Below, one piece after another: positions 7,682 through 19,093 of a stretch of 64,000 bases of DNA. The stretch is taken from assembly GCF_000959445.1 (NCBI RefSeq), contig NZ_CP009631.1, positions 3,100,001-3,164,000 of the forward strand. Reading direction: 5' to 3'. A program made the translations under genes and the position numbers. How positions within the stretch are numbered: position 1 is the stretch's first letter; the number at the start of each line of letters is the position of its first letter. Under the pieces are notes generated by a model. That model ran no database searches. It was not told where the DNA came from and saw only the letters and a program-made list of their open reading frames with translations. This DNA comes from Burkholderia vietnamiensis LMG 10929 (GTDB taxonomy: Bacteria > Pseudomonadota > Gammaproteobacteria > Burkholderiales > Burkholderiaceae).

Positions 7682-10234
7682 ATGACGCTCATGATGGACT
7701 CCCTGTTCACGCTCAGGCGTACCGCCCGCTGCGCCCTGCTCGCGTTCGCCGCACTGGCGAGCCTGCCCGCCGCGTTTGCGCAATCCACCGCCGCGCCGCC
7801 GTATGCGGCCGCCGCGCGGCAAGCGGGCGGCGATCCGCCCGGCCGCGTCGCGCGGCTCGATTATTTGTCCGGCGCCGTGACGACCGAGCCGGCCGGCACC
7901 GATACGTGGTCGTATGCGGCCGTGAACCGGCCGCTGACGACCGGCGACCAGCTGTGGAACGACGCCGGCGCGCGCTCGGAGCTGCATATCGGCTCGACGG
8001 CGGTGCGTCTCGGCGAATCGACGAGCCTGTCGGTACTGAACCTCGACGACACGACCACGCAGCTGAAAGTCGGGCTCGGCACGGTGTCGACGCACGTGCG
8101 CAATCTGCCGCCCGGCGGCTCGTACGAGATCGACACGCCGAACCTCGCATTGGGCATCGCCGGCCCCGGCGACTATCGCGTCGACGTCGCGCCGGACGGT
8201 GCGAGCACGACGGTCACCGTGCGCAGCGGCAACGCAACCGTCTACGGCAGCAACGGCCAGTACCCGCTGTCGCCCGGACAGCAGGTCGTGTTCACCGGCA
8301 CCGACCTGCAGGTCGCCCAGCAAGCGGCCGCGCCGGCGCCGGACCCGCTCGACCAGTGGGCCGCGAGCCGCGACGCGGCCGAGCAACGCTCGGTGTCGGC
8401 CCGCTACGTGTCGCGCGACATTCCGGGCTACCAGGATCTCGACGCGAACGGCACGTGGCGCGAAACGCCGAACTACGGTGCGGTATGGGTGCCGAACGAC
8501 ACGCCGGCCGACTGGGCGCCGTATCACGACGGGCACTGGATCTGGCAGGCGCCGTGGGGCTGGACCTGGGTCGACGATGCGCCGTGGGGCTTCGCGCCGT
8601 ACCACTACGGCCGCTGGGCCTACGTCGACGACAGCTGGGCCTGGGTGCCCGGCCCGATGGTCGTCAGCCAGCCGCCCGCCTATGCGCCGGCGCTCGTCGC
8701 GTTCGTGGGCGGCGGCGGCGGGCCCGACTGGAGCGTCGCATTGACGGTCGGCGGCATCGCGGCGGCCGGCTGCGCGTGGTTCGCGCTGGGGCCGGGCGAA
8801 CCGTGGCATCCCGGCTGGGGCGGCTGGAGCCCGCACTACTACGAGCGCGTGAACCGCAACATCGTCGTGAACAACGTGACGGTCAACAAGACGGTGAACA
8901 TCACGAACATCAACAAGACCTACGTGAACTTCCGCGCGCCGCATGCGATCACCGCCGTGCCGGCCGCCGCGTTCGTCCACGGTCAGCCGGTCGCGCGCGT
9001 CGCACAGCACGTCGACCCGCGGCAATGGCGCAACGCACACGTGATGCCGGGTACGCCGGGCATTGCGCCGGTGCGGCAGAGCTTCACCGGCGGTCTGCGC
9101 ACGGCCGCCTACCGGCCGCCGGCGGCGCTCGGACAACACCCGTTCGTCGCGACGCGCAATCCGGCCGTGCCGCCCGCCTATCGCGACCAGGCGGCCGCGC
9201 AGCTCGCGCGCCAGGGAGCGCGCGTGCCCGGTGCGGGTGCGCCGGTCGTGAAGACCAGCGTGCCGGCCGACTACACGCCGCGGCCGGTCCACGTGCCGGG
9301 CAACCCGGCCGGCGGCGCGTGGGCGATGCGCAACGTGCAGCTCGTGAATCCGCACGGGCCGGTCGTGCAGCCCGCGCATGGGGCGACTGCCGGCCAGCCG
9401 GCTGCGGGGATGGCACAAGCGGCCCGGCCCGGCGTGCCGACGCCGAACGCACGTATGCCGGGCGCGCCTGAACCGGGCGCACGGAGCGAACCTGCGCCGG
9501 GCATGCCCAACGGCGAGCGGACGCCGAACGCAGCAGCGCCGAACGCCGCGCACTTCGCGAACGGCGCCGCGGCCCAAGCGCCCGGCCCCGCTCAGCATCA
9601 GGCCGTGGGCGCCGGCAATGGCGTCCCGCATCCGCCGACGGCCGGCAACAGCCCGGCCGCGCACGACGGCGCGCATGCCGCAGCTGCGCCTGCGCCCGTC
9701 TGGATGCAGCCGCATACTCCGATGGACCGGCAGCGCCCGAACCCGCCGACGGCGCTGCACGCTGCCGGACAGAACGCGCTGCCGCCGGTCCGCGCTGCAG
9801 CGCCGACGCCGCGTCCGCAAACCCCGGCCGGCGCGCAACCGGGCGAGCGGCAGCCCACGCCGCACGAAGCACCGCAGCCCCGCTTCGACACGTCCGCGCA
9901 GATGCAGCAGCCGCGTCCGCACGCCGATTTCGCGGCGCCGGCCCAGCATGGGCAACCGCGCGCCGAACGCCCGGCGCCCGCGCCGCAGCCGCGCGCCGAC
10001 TTCGCGCAGCCCGCGCCGCACCGCGAAGTCGCGCCGCCGCATGTGAGCGAGTACCGGCCGCCGGCGCCCGTCGTGCATGAGATGCCGCGGCCGCAACCGG
10101 CGCCGCGCATGGAGCCGCGACCGTCGATGCCCGCGCCGCACGTGGAGCCTCGCCCGCAGCCGGCGCCGCACGTCGAAGCGCCGCATCCGAGCAACCCACC
10201 GCCCGCCGCCCACGAGGAGCGACACCGCCAGTAA
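7682..10234 (+). CDS. exported FecR/DUF6600 protein with long Pro/Ala-rich tail
   Basis: 850 residues; the ATGs at 7682, 7691 and 7694 are all possible starts. A signal peptide ends about residue 34 (AFA-Q). Residues 55-200 resemble a FecR domain (DYLSGAVTTEPAG, GSTAVRLGESTSLSVLNLDD, GIAGPGDYRVDV). Residues about 235-330 carry aromatic repeats such as PWGWTWVDDAPWGFAPYHYG, typical of DUF6600. A Gly-rich hydrophobic patch follows, then Val/Asn/Thr repeats, then about 400 residues rich in Pro, Ala, His and Gln. No FecA receptor or sigma factor is adjacent, so it is unlikely to be an iron-signalling FecR. Envelope localisation is inferred; function is unknown. Confidence 0.85.
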   Translation: MTLMMDSLFTLRRTARCALLAFAALASLPAAFAQSTAAPPYAAAARQAGGDPPGRVARLDYLSGAVTTEPAGTDTWSYAAVNRPLTTGDQLWNDAGARSELHIGSTAVRLGESTSLSVLNLDDTTTQLKVGLGTVSTHVRNLPPGGSYEIDTPNLALGIAGPGDYRVDVAPDGASTTVTVRSGNATVYGSNGQYPLSPGQQVVFTGTDLQVAQQAAAPAPDPLDQWAASRDAAEQRSVSARYVSRDIPGYQDLDANGTWRETPNYGAVWVPNDTPADWAPYHDGHWIWQAPWGWTWVDDAPWGFAPYHYGRWAYVDDSWAWVPGPMVVSQPPAYAPALVAFVGGGGGPDWSVALTVGGIAAAGCAWFALGPGEPWHPGWGGWSPHYYERVNRNIVVNNVTVNKTVNITNINKTYVNFRAPHAITAVPAAAFVHGQPVARVAQHVDPRQWRNAHVMPGTPGIAPVRQSFTGGLRTAAYRPPAALGQHPFVATRNPAVPPAYRDQAAAQLARQGARVPGAGAPVVKTSVPADYTPRPVHVPGNPAGGAWAMRNVQLVNPHGPVVQPAHGATAGQPAAGMAQAARPGVPTPNARMPGAPEPGARSEPAPGMPNGERTPNAAAPNAAHFANGAAAQAPGPAQHQAVGAGNGVPHPPTAGNSPAAHDGAHAAAAPAPVWMQPHTPMDRQRPNPPTALHAAGQNALPPVRAAAPTPRPQTPAGAQPGERQPTPHEAPQPRFDTSAQMQQPRPHADFAAPAQHGQPRAERPAPAPQPRADFAQPAPHREVAPPHVSEYRPPAPVVHEMPRPQPAPRMEPRPSMPAPHVEPRPQPAPHVEAPHPSNPPPAAHEERHRQ

Positions 10235-10254
10235 CCGGCGGCGCAGCAAACGAA

Positions 10255-10282
10255 AAGGCCCGACCGTTCCCGGTCGGGCCTT
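10255..10282. terminator. bidirectional rho-independent terminator
   Basis: Perfect 12-bp stem AAGGCCCGACCG / CGGTCGGGCCTT with a TTCC loop lies between the FecR/DUF6600 gene and the convergent thyA. The minus strand has the better T-run (TTTTCGTTT), so it chiefly ends thyA transcripts. Confidence 0.85.
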
Positions 10283-10335
10283 CGTCATTCCGTCGTGCGC
10301 GCCGCGCTACGCGGCGTACGGCCTTGCGTCGCCGC

Positions 10336-11307
10336 TCAGACCGCCATCGGCGCGCTCAGCGGCTCATGATGCCGATAGCCGACGAGCGAGAAGTCCGACG
10401 GCTCGATCAGCTCGAGCCACTCCGGCGCATAGACGCCCGTCTTCGCGTAGTCGGGCACGCGCTCGGCGATCTCGAGCCGCGGGCTGTCGTACGGCTCGCG
10501 CGTGAGCTGCTGCTGCAGCATGTCGAGCTGGTTCTCGTAGATGTGCGCGTCGCCGATGAAGTACGTGAACCAGCGCGGCGTATAGCCGGTCAGCCGCCCC
10601 ACCAGCGACAGCAGCGCGGCGCCTTCGGTCAGGTTGAACGGCGTGCCGAGCCCGACGTCGTTGCTGCGGATGTACAGGCACAGCGAGATCTCGCGCTTCG
10701 CGGCGTTCGGCAGGAACTGATACAGCAGATGGCAGGCGGGCAATGCGATCTGGTCGAGCACGGCCGGGTTCCATGCGTGAAACAGGATGCGACGGTCGGA
10801 CGGGTTCTCGATGATCGTGTCAAGGCACTGGCGCAGCTGGTCGATCGCCTTGTACAGCAACACCTTCGGCGCACCGTCTTCGTCGAACTGCGTGACGACG
10901 CGGAAGCCGCGGCGCGTCGCGTCGGCGATCTGCGCGTCGGCGCTCGCGTCCAGCACCTTGTAGCCGGGCCATTGCCGCCATTGCACGCCGTACACGTCGC
11001 CGAGATCGTCGACGCCGCGACGGTAAGGATTCGCGAGCCACTGCGCATTGTCGTTCGCGTTCGCGTCCCACACCTTGCAGCCGAGCGCACGGAAATCGGC
11101 CGCGCTGCGCGATGCACGCAGGAACCCGACCAGCTCGCCGATCGCCGACTTGAACGCGAGCTTCTTCGTCGTCACGGCCGGAAAGCCTTGCTGCAGGTCG
11201 AAGCGCAGCATCGCGCCGGGCATGCTGATGGTACGGATTCCCGTGCGGTTCTCCTGCCAGGTGCCGGTGTCGAGGATGGTGCGAACGAGGTCGAGGTACT
11301 GTTTCAT
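10336..11307 (-). CDS. thyA: thymidylate synthase
   Basis: 323 residues, the long form of ThyA with an insert of about 50 residues relative to the 264-residue E. coli enzyme. It methylates dUMP to dTMP using methylene-tetrahydrofolate. The nucleophile is C192 in [10 protein letters not shown], the folate/dUMP region is intact ([15 protein letters not shown]), and the first motif RTGIRT is at 21-26. The ATG at 11307 was chosen on homology; the open frame continues upstream through the antisense of the next gene. Product dihydrofolate is recycled by FolA, encoded 2.5 kb away on the other strand. Confidence 0.97.
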   Translation of the reverse strand: MKQYLDLVRTILDTGTWQENRTGIRTISMPGAMLRFDLQQGFPAVTTKKLAFKSAIGELVGFLRASRSAADFRALGCKVWDANANDNAQWLANPYRRGVDDLGDVYGVQWRQWPGYKVLDASADAQIADATRRGFRVVTQFDEDGAPKVLLYKAIDQLRQCLDTIIENPSDRRILFHAWNPAVLDQIALPACHLLYQFLPNAAKREISLCLYIRSNDVGLGTPFNLTEGAALLSLVGRLTGYTPRWFTYFIGDAHIYENQLDMLQQQLTREPYDSPRLEIAERVPDYAKTGVYAPEWLELIEPSDFSLVGYRHHEPLSAPMAV

Positions 11308-11348
11308 GCGGGTTCCTTCGGCCGCGGGGGCGGCCGTACCCGCCAATT

Positions 11349-12755
<1,407 letters not shown>

Positions 12756-13254
12756 GTGCTCACCCCGTTCATCAACCGTCTAACGATTGCCGCACACGTC
12801 AAGCGACGTGCGAAAAGGATCGAATCGGGGCAGCCGAAGCAGCTCGATTCGCCATGCCGATACGCGACCACGTCGGGCCGCGCATGATGGCGCTTATCTC
12901 GCGTCCACTATTTTTCTGATCAACACAGCTTGTTATAGGCGCTGAATACGACAGGTCGGTTGCAGCGCGAAGCGGCGAACGGCCAAATCGCTCGATGGTC
13001 GATGCAAGTCAATCCTCTGCATAAAACCGCTACGCGGCGGCCATCCAATGCATCGACACACGCACTGATTTTCATCCGTGAAGCGAGTCGATTGAATCCG
13101 CAGTATTCCCGAGCCCCGCCGTTTCACGACTGAAACATTTCCCGGCATTTTCGCGCGCCATTCACGATGCATATCGCTCAATCGCAGGCGCGACAACCGA
13201 TCGCGTTCGATGGCATGCATTTCGCTGAATCATTACGAAGCGGAGAAGGTGGCC
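12756..13254. promoter_or_regulatory. intergenic control region of the VpsR-like activator and a secreted protein
   Basis: About 500 bp without a gene. It holds two palindromes with the same core, TTTCA-N4-TGAA: GTTTCA-CGAC-TGAAAC at 13121-13136 and TTTCA-TCCG-TGAAG at 13070-13083, their centres 52 bp apart (about five helical turns). A GG-N10-GC element follows at 13212-13225. A further inverted repeat, CACGTC-AAGC-GACGTG, is at 12795-12810 near the regulator's start. The arrangement fits enhancer sites plus a sigma-54 promoter, but no binding has been shown. Confidence 0.5.
13212..13225 (+). promoter_or_regulatory. candidate sigma-54 (-24/-12) promoter
   Basis: TGGCATGCATTTCGC (13211-13225) has the obligatory GG and GC with exactly ten bases between, and matches the TGGCAC-N5-TTGC consensus at all but two positions. 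Transcription would start near 13237, leaving a leader of about 18 bases with GGAGAAGG ahead of the ATG at 13255. Confidence 0.45.
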
Positions 13255-13566
13255 ATGCGAACACGTTTTTCATTGCCTTGCGTGCGGCTCGTGATTGCGT
13301 TCGCGCTCGCGTGCCCGTTCACATCGGTGTGCGCGCAACAACGCGCGATGCACGAGCGCGCGGTGCCGGCCGGCGACGGCCTGCGGCACGACGGCGCGGG
13401 TGGCTTCGAGCTGGTCGCCGCCGTCGAAGCGCGGTCGACCGACGCGCTGTCGGTGACGTTGTGGGACGAACTCGCGCGGCCGACGCCACCGCCCGCTCCG
13501 TTGCCGCTGCCCGTCGATACGCAGCACGCGATGGCCGGCGGCACGACGCATCGCACGCATCAATAG
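13255..13566 (+). CDS. small secreted protein of unknown function
   Basis: 103 residues from the ATG at 13255, with GGAGAAGG at 13242-13249 as ribosome site. Residues 1-28 are a signal peptide ending VCA-Q. The mature part is about 75 residues, with a Pro-rich stretch (RPTPPPAPLPLPV) and a His/Thr-rich end. No domain is recognised. A central segment, GGFELVAAVEARSTDALSVT, is the only part that looks folded. It is the sole gene behind the candidate sigma-54 promoter and divergent from the VpsR-like activator, which suggests co-regulation. The stretch from its stop to folA (13567-13802) shows nothing else. Confidence 0.65.
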   Translation: MRTRFSLPCVRLVIAFALACPFTSVCAQQRAMHERAVPAGDGLRHDGAGGFELVAAVEARSTDALSVTLWDELARPTPPPAPLPLPVDTQHAMAGGTTHRTHQ

Positions 13567-13802
13567 CCGGTACACGACCTCGCATGCCGGCCACTCGATG
13601 AGCATCCCGTATCGAACGCCCGCTGCAGACCGTGCGACCCGCGTCGCCGTCGCGACGCGCAGCTTTTCTGTGTCCGTCCCCCGGCGGGCACTCTTTTTAT
13701 TCGACGCGCGGCGGCGCCGATGCGCGTGCATCGGCACGGCGCTGACGGCGCCGCCGTTCCGGTAGAATCGGCGCCATTCCGCTTCACTTCTCCCCGACCT
13801 TC

Positions 13803-14303
13803 ATGACGACGTTGACCCTGATCGTCGCGCGTGCCCGCAACGGCATCATCGGCCGCGACAACCAGTTGCCCTGGAAACTTCCCGAAGACCTCGCGTTCTT
13901 CAAGCGCACGACGATGGGCGCGCCGATCGTGATGGGCCGCAAGACCCACGAGTCGATCGGCCGCCCGCTGCCGGGCCGTCGCAACATCGTCGTGACGCGC
14001 GATCCCGCGCGCCGCTTCGACGGCTGCGACACCGTCACGTCGCTCGCCGACGCGCTCGCGCTCGCGTCGCGCGACGGCGCCGCCGAAGCGTTCCTGATCG
14101 GCGGTGCGCAGCTTTATGCGGAAGGCCTGATGCTCGCGGACAAGCTGATCGTCACCGAGATCGATGCGGATTTCGACGGCGACGCGGCGTTCCCGGCGCC
14201 CGACCCCGCGCACTGGCGCGAAGTCTCGCGCGACCCGCATCAGGCCGCCGCGCCGAACACGTTCGGCTACGCGTTCGTCGTCTACGCGCGCAAGCGCGAC
14301 TGA
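13803..14303 (+). CDS. folA: dihydrofolate reductase
   Basis: 166 residues, standard length for chromosomal DHFR, the trimethoprim target that reduces dihydrofolate with NADPH. Motifs in order: [20 protein letters not shown] (14-33, with active-site acid D29), [20 protein letters not shown] (about 38-57) and [10 protein letters not shown] (about 100-109). The start ATG follows CTTCATG closely, with TTCTCCCC rather than a strong ribosome site. It functions with ThyA by regenerating tetrahydrofolate. Confidence 0.97.
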   Translation: MTTLTLIVARARNGIIGRDNQLPWKLPEDLAFFKRTTMGAPIVMGRKTHESIGRPLPGRRNIVVTRDPARRFDGCDTVTSLADALALASRDGAAEAFLIGGAQLYAEGLMLADKLIVTEIDADFDGDAAFPAPDPAHWREVSRDPHQAAAPNTFGYAFVVYARKRD

Positions 14304-14319
14304 CGCGCGGCACACGACA

Positions 14320-14357
14320 AAAAGCCCGACCGGTGCATGCGCGCCGGTCGGGCTTTT
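14320..14357. terminator. bidirectional rho-independent terminator (folA / pmbA)
   Basis: Perfect 14-bp stem AAAAGCCCGACCGG / CCGGTCGGGCTTTT around a 10-base loop. It has T-runs on both strands and lies between the convergent folA and pmbA genes. Confidence 0.9.
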
Positions 14358-14385
14358 CATTTGGTCGCGGCCGACGCCGCGCCGC

Positions 14386-15756
14386 TTACTGCCCTGCGAT
14401 CGTCATCTGCTCGATCAGCACCGAGCCGGTTTCCTTCGTGCCGCGCACGAGCGAATCCGCACCGATCGCGACGATGTGGCGGAACATCTCCTGCAGCGTG
14501 CTCGCGACCGTGATTTCCTCGACCGGATACTGGATCACGCCGTTCTCGACCCAGAAGCCGGCCGCGCCGCGCGAATAATCGCCGGTGACGTAGTTCACGC
14601 CCTGCCCCATCAGTTCGGTCAGCAGCAGACCGGTGCCGAGCTTCTTGAGCATCGCGTCGAAATCGTCGCCCGGCTGCGTGTTCGAGCTGCGCAGCGCGAG
14701 GTTGTGCGAGCCGCCTGCGTTGCCGGTCGTCTGCGTGCCGAGCTTGCGCGCCGAATAGGTCGACAGGAAATACCCCTCGACGACGCCGTCCTTGACGACG
14801 CTGCGCGCGCGCGTGCGCACGCCTTCCTCGTCGAACGGCGCGCTGCCCATCGCGCGCGGCACGTGCGGATCCTCGACGACCTGCACGTGCGGCGCGAACA
14901 CCGGCTTGCCGAGGCTGTCGACCAGGAACGACGTCTTGCGGTACAGCGCGCCGCCGCTCACCGCCTGCACGAAGGCGCCGAGCAGGCCGGCCGCGAGCGG
15001 CGCCTCGAACAGCACCGGAACCTTGCGCGTGTCGAGACGGCGCGCGCCCATCCGCGCGAGCGCACGCTCGGCCGCGTAGCGCCCGACGGCTTCGGGCGCC
15101 GCGAGATCGACGGCGCTGCGCTTCGACGTGTACCAGTCGTCGCGCTGCATGTGCCGGCCGCTGCCGGCGATCGGCGCGCAGGCGATGTAGTGGCGCGAGT
15201 ACGGATAGCCGGCGAGGAAGCCGCGCGACGTCGCGAGCACGAACTGCGAATGCTGCGCCGATACGCTCGCGCCTTCCGAGTTGCGGATCTGCGGGCTGAC
15301 CGCGAACGCGGCGTCTTCCGCGCGGCGCGCGAGCTCGACGGCTTCGTCGGCCGTCAGCGCCCACGGGTGATAGAGATCGAGATCGCGCGGGTCGGTCTCG
15401 AGCAGCTCGGCTTCGGCGAGGCCGGCCGCATCGTCCTCGGCCGTGAAGCGCGCGATGTTGTACGCGGCGGCGACCGTGTCCTTGATCGCGGCCGGCGAGA
15501 AGTCCGACGTGCTCGCGTTGCCGCGCTTCTTGCCGATGAACACCGTCACGCCGACCATCTTGTCGCGGTTGTGCTCGATCGTCTCGACCTCGCCGCGGCG
15601 CACCGACACCGACAGGCCGTCGCCTTCGGAGATTTCGGTCGCGGCGTCGGTCGCGCCGAGAGCCTTCGCATGGCGAAGGATGTCCGAGGCAATTTCTTTG
15701 AGCTGGTCCTGCGTGTGCGGGAAATAGCGCGCTTGTACGTCGAGATTGGCTGCCAT
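14386..15756 (-). CDS. pmbA: PmbA/TldE metalloprotease subunit
   Basis: 456 residues from the ATG at 15756, the family length. PmbA (TldE) partners TldD in a cytoplasmic protease that matures microcin B17 and degrades CcdA-type antitoxins; it is widely conserved. The C-terminal half carries family sequences such as RGAAGFWVENGVIQYPVEEI and FDAMLKKLGTGLLLTELMGQ. As is usual for this subunit, the zinc HExxxH motif of TldD is absent. The frame stays open to 15891, but homology begins at MAANLDVQ. Divergent from darP. Confidence 0.93.
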   Translation of the reverse strand: MAANLDVQARYFPHTQDQLKEIASDILRHAKALGATDAATEISEGDGLSVSVRRGEVETIEHNRDKMVGVTVFIGKKRGNASTSDFSPAAIKDTVAAAYNIARFTAEDDAAGLAEAELLETDPRDLDLYHPWALTADEAVELARRAEDAAFAVSPQIRNSEGASVSAQHSQFVLATSRGFLAGYPYSRHYIACAPIAGSGRHMQRDDWYTSKRSAVDLAAPEAVGRYAAERALARMGARRLDTRKVPVLFEAPLAAGLLGAFVQAVSGGALYRKTSFLVDSLGKPVFAPHVQVVEDPHVPRAMGSAPFDEEGVRTRARSVVKDGVVEGYFLSTYSARKLGTQTTGNAGGSHNLALRSSNTQPGDDFDAMLKKLGTGLLLTELMGQGVNYVTGDYSRGAAGFWVENGVIQYPVEEITVASTLQEMFRHIVAIGADSLVRGTKETGSVLIEQMTIAGQ

Positions 15757-15884
15757 CGTCGTGATATCCGGTGGCGGGCGACACGCCCGCATGATCAAAA
15801 TGTTGCGTATCCCGCGATCATAGCAAGGTCCGCGGCCGCGCACCGACAAGCTTGGGGCATGCGCGCCGCGATACAATGCCGCCC

Positions 15885-16496
15885 ATGACACGCAAAACCC
15901 GAATCCAGCCGATCGAGCATGCCGACGACGACGTCGACAACGGCTACGATCGCCCCAGCAAATCCCAGTTGAAACGCGAGATGCACGCGCTGCAGGAGCT
16001 CGGCCAGGCGCTGGTCGACCTGCCGAAGGACGCGCTCAAGCGGATGCCGATGCCGGAAGCCCTCGCGGACGCCGTGCGCGAGGCGCGCCGGATCACCGAT
16101 CACGAAGGCAAGCGCCGCCAGCTTCAGTACGTCGGCCGCGTGATGCGCTCGCTGACCGACGACGAAACGGCGGCGCTGCGCACCGCGCTCGACGCGCAGC
16201 GCGGCGTCAACAAGGCTGCCACCGCGCGCCTGCACTGGATCGAGCGCACGCGCGAGCAGCTGCTCGTGAACGACGACGCGCTCACCGAATTCCTGCGCCA
16301 GCACCCGGAAGCCGACATCCAGGAAGGCCGCACGCTGATCCGCAATGCCCGCAAGGAAGCGCAGCAAGGCAAGCCGCCGCGCTATTTCCGCGAGTTGTTC
16401 CAGTGGATCAAGACCGCGAGCGGGTCGGACGACGCCGACGCCGATGCGGACGAAGCGGCCGGCGAAGCCGGAGACGACCATGACGACGAAGCGTAA
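15885..16496 (+). CDS. darP: ribosome-associated protein DarP (YjgA/DUF615)
   Basis: 203 residues from the ATG at 15885. The sequence shows the family pattern [20 protein letters not shown] near residues 22-41 and [12 protein letters not shown] near 77-88. The end is acidic ([20 protein letters not shown]). DarP associates with late 50S ribosome precursors. Its last 17 bases overlap mog, so the two are probably co-transcribed. The divergent pmbA next door is a common neighbour in betaproteobacteria. Confidence 0.92.
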   Translation: MTRKTRIQPIEHADDDVDNGYDRPSKSQLKREMHALQELGQALVDLPKDALKRMPMPEALADAVREARRITDHEGKRRQLQYVGRVMRSLTDDETAALRTALDAQRGVNKAATARLHWIERTREQLLVNDDALTEFLRQHPEADIQEGRTLIRNARKEAQQGKPPRYFRELFQWIKTASGSDDADADADEAAGEAGDDHDDEA

Positions 16497-17088
16497 TCAC
16501 CCGGACGAGCTCGTGGTCGGCCTCGTGTCGATCAGCGACCGCGCGAGCGCGGGCGTCTACGAGGACAAGGGGATTCCGGCGCTGCAGGAATGGCTCGCGG
16601 CCGCGCTGCGCTCGCCGTGGCGCGCCGAGACGCGGCTGATCCAGGACGACGCGCCGACGATCTCCGCGACGCTCGCCGAGCTGGTCGACGTCGCCGGCTG
16701 CGATCTGGTGCTGACGACCGGCGGCACCGGCCCCGCGCGCCGCGACGTGACGCCGGAAGCCACGCTGACCGTCGCGACGAAGGAAATGCCGGGGTTCGGC
16801 GAACAGATGCGGCAGATCAGCCTGAACTTCGTGCCGACTGCGATTCTGTCGCGGCAGGTCGCGGTGATCCGCGAGACCGCCGACCACGCCGCACTGATCA
16901 TCAATCTGCCCGGTCAGCCGAAGTCGATCCGGGAAACGCTCGAAGGGCTGCGCGATGCCGACGGCAAGTCGACCGTGCCCGGCATCTTTGCGGCGGTGCC
17001 CTATTGCATCGACCTGATCGGCGGCCCGTACGTCGAGACCGACGACGCGGTGGTCGCCGCGTTCCGGCCGAAAAGCGCACGGCGCTGA
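16480..17088 (+). CDS. mog: molybdopterin adenylyltransferase
   Basis: 202 residues starting at the ATG inside the end of darP. The MoCF-fold signature [17 protein letters not shown] is at about 79-95, preceded by [20 protein letters not shown] (14-33). Mog adenylates molybdopterin before molybdenum insertion, so it supplies cofactor to enzymes such as the formate dehydrogenase encoded at the window's end. The overlap with darP suggests one transcript. Confidence 0.93.
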   Translation: MTTKRNHPDELVVGLVSISDRASAGVYEDKGIPALQEWLAAALRSPWRAETRLIQDDAPTISATLAELVDVAGCDLVLTTGGTGPARRDVTPEATLTVATKEMPGFGEQMRQISLNFVPTAILSRQVAVIRETADHAALIINLPGQPKSIRETLEGLRDADGKSTVPGIFAAVPYCIDLIGGPYVETDDAVVAAFRPKSARR

Positions 17089-17113
17089 ACGCGCGCCGCG
17101 TGCGCGGCGCCGT

Positions 17114-17719
<606 letters not shown>

Positions 17720-17833
17720 TCATCCTGGCAAATGGCGGACGGCGCATGGCGCCGCCCGGGCGGCCGGCATCGCGTGAGCGGCCCCGGTCCGCAAGAACAT
17801 ATAATTCTCGCATAGAACCCTTTGGCGCCTTCG

Positions 17834-19093
17834 ATGTCACCCTTTTCGTTCACCCTGCTGTTCGCGATCGCCGTGCTCGCGATGGTCGTCACCAAGCTGT
17901 GGCTCGCGTCGCGGCAGATCCGCTTCGTCGCCGCGCACCGCAACGGCGTACCCGTGCAATTCAGCGCGACCATCGCGCTGAGCGCCCACCAGCGTGCGGC
18001 CGATTACACGGTCGAGCGCACGCGGCTCGCGATGGCCGAGATCGTCGTCAGCGCGGCCGTGCTGGTCGGGCTGACGCTGCTCGGCGGCGTCGGCGCGCTC
18101 GACACGCTGCTGACCGGCTGGTTCGGTCGCGGCTACGGCCAGCAGGTCGCGCTCGTCGCCGCGGTGCTCGCGATCACGAGCGTCATCGACGTGCCGTTCG
18201 AGTACTACCGCCAGTTCGGCATCGAGCAGCGCTTCGGCTTCAACCGGATGACGCGGCGCCTGTTCTTCACCGACATGCTGAAAAACACGCTGCTCGGCGC
18301 CGTGCTCGGCCTGCCGCTGCTGTTCGTCGTGCTGTGGCTGATGAACCAGGCCGGCAGCCTGTGGTGGCTGTGGACCTGGGTCGTCTGGGTCGCGTTCCAG
18401 ATGCTCGTGCTGCTGATCTACCCGACCTTCATCGCGCCGCTCTTCAACAAGTTCGAACCGCTGAAGGACGACGCGCTGCGCACCCGCATCGAAGCGCTGA
18501 TGAAGCGTTGCGGCTTCGCGGCCAAGGGGCTGTTCGTGATGGACGGCAGCCGCCGCTCGGCGCACGGCAATGCGTACTTCACCGGCTTCGGCGCCTCGAA
18601 GCGGATCGTGTTCTTCGACACGCTGCTCGCGCGGCTGTCCGGACAGGAAATCGAAGCGGTGCTGGCGCACGAGCTCGGCCACTTCAAGCGTCGCCACGTG
18701 ATGAAGCGCATGCTCGTGTCGTTCGTGCTGAGCCTCGTGCTGCTCGCCCTGCTCGGCTGGCTCGCGCAGCGCGCGTGGTTCTATACGGGGCTCGGCGTCA
18801 CGCCGTCGCTCGACTCGAGCAACGCAGGCGCCGCGCTCGTGCTGTTCTTCCTCGCGATTCCGGTGTTCCTGTTCTTCGCGACGCCGTTCAGCAGCCTCAC
18901 GTCGCGCAAGCACGAGTTCGAAGCCGACGCGTTCGCGGCGAGCCAGACCGACGCGCAGGATCTCGTCAGCGCGCTCGTGAAGCTCTACGAGGACAATGCG
19001 TCGACGCTGACGCCCGACCCCGTCTACACGGCCTTCTATTATTCGCATCCGCCGGCTTCGCAGCGGATCGATCGCCTGATGCGACACGCATGA
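17834..19093 (+). CDS. M48-family (Ste24-like) membrane zinc protease
   Basis: 419 residues from the ATG at 17834; a TTG twelve bases upstream is less likely. Several N-terminal membrane segments and two more after the active site match the Ste24/CAAX-prenyl-protease architecture. The zinc site is HELGH at 279-283 with the third ligand E363 in [10 protein letters not shown]. Bacterial members process membrane or periplasmic proteins rather than prenylated ones. Its stop overlaps the rsgA start (ATGA), so it is translationally coupled to rsgA. Confidence 0.9.
   Translation: MSPFSFTLLFAIAVLAMVVTKLWLASRQIRFVAAHRNGVPVQFSATIALSAHQRAADYTVERTRLAMAEIVVSAAVLVGLTLLGGVGALDTLLTGWFGRGYGQQVALVAAVLAITSVIDVPFEYYRQFGIEQRFGFNRMTRRLFFTDMLKNTLLGAVLGLPLLFVVLWLMNQAGSLWWLWTWVVWVAFQMLVLLIYPTFIAPLFNKFEPLKDDALRTRIEALMKRCGFAAKGLFVMDGSRRSAHGNAYFTGFGASKRIVFFDTLLARLSGQEIEAVLAHELGHFKRRHVMKRMLVSFVLSLVLLALLGWLAQRAWFYTGLGVTPSLDSSNAGAALVLFFLAIPVFLFFATPFSSLTSRKHEFEADAFAASQTDAQDLVSALVKLYEDNASTLTPDPVYTAFYYSHPPASQRIDRLMRHA

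Noticed and set aside
9400..10200. Tandem repeat array in the DNA coding the Pro/Ala-rich tail
   Set aside because: The short recurring units come from low-complexity amino-acid composition; I see no regular period at DNA level.
7601..10288. Long minus-strand open frame (895 codons) antisense to the FecR/DUF6600 gene
   Set aside because: It is rich in Arg/His with no domain, and arises from the high third-position GC of the real gene on the other strand.
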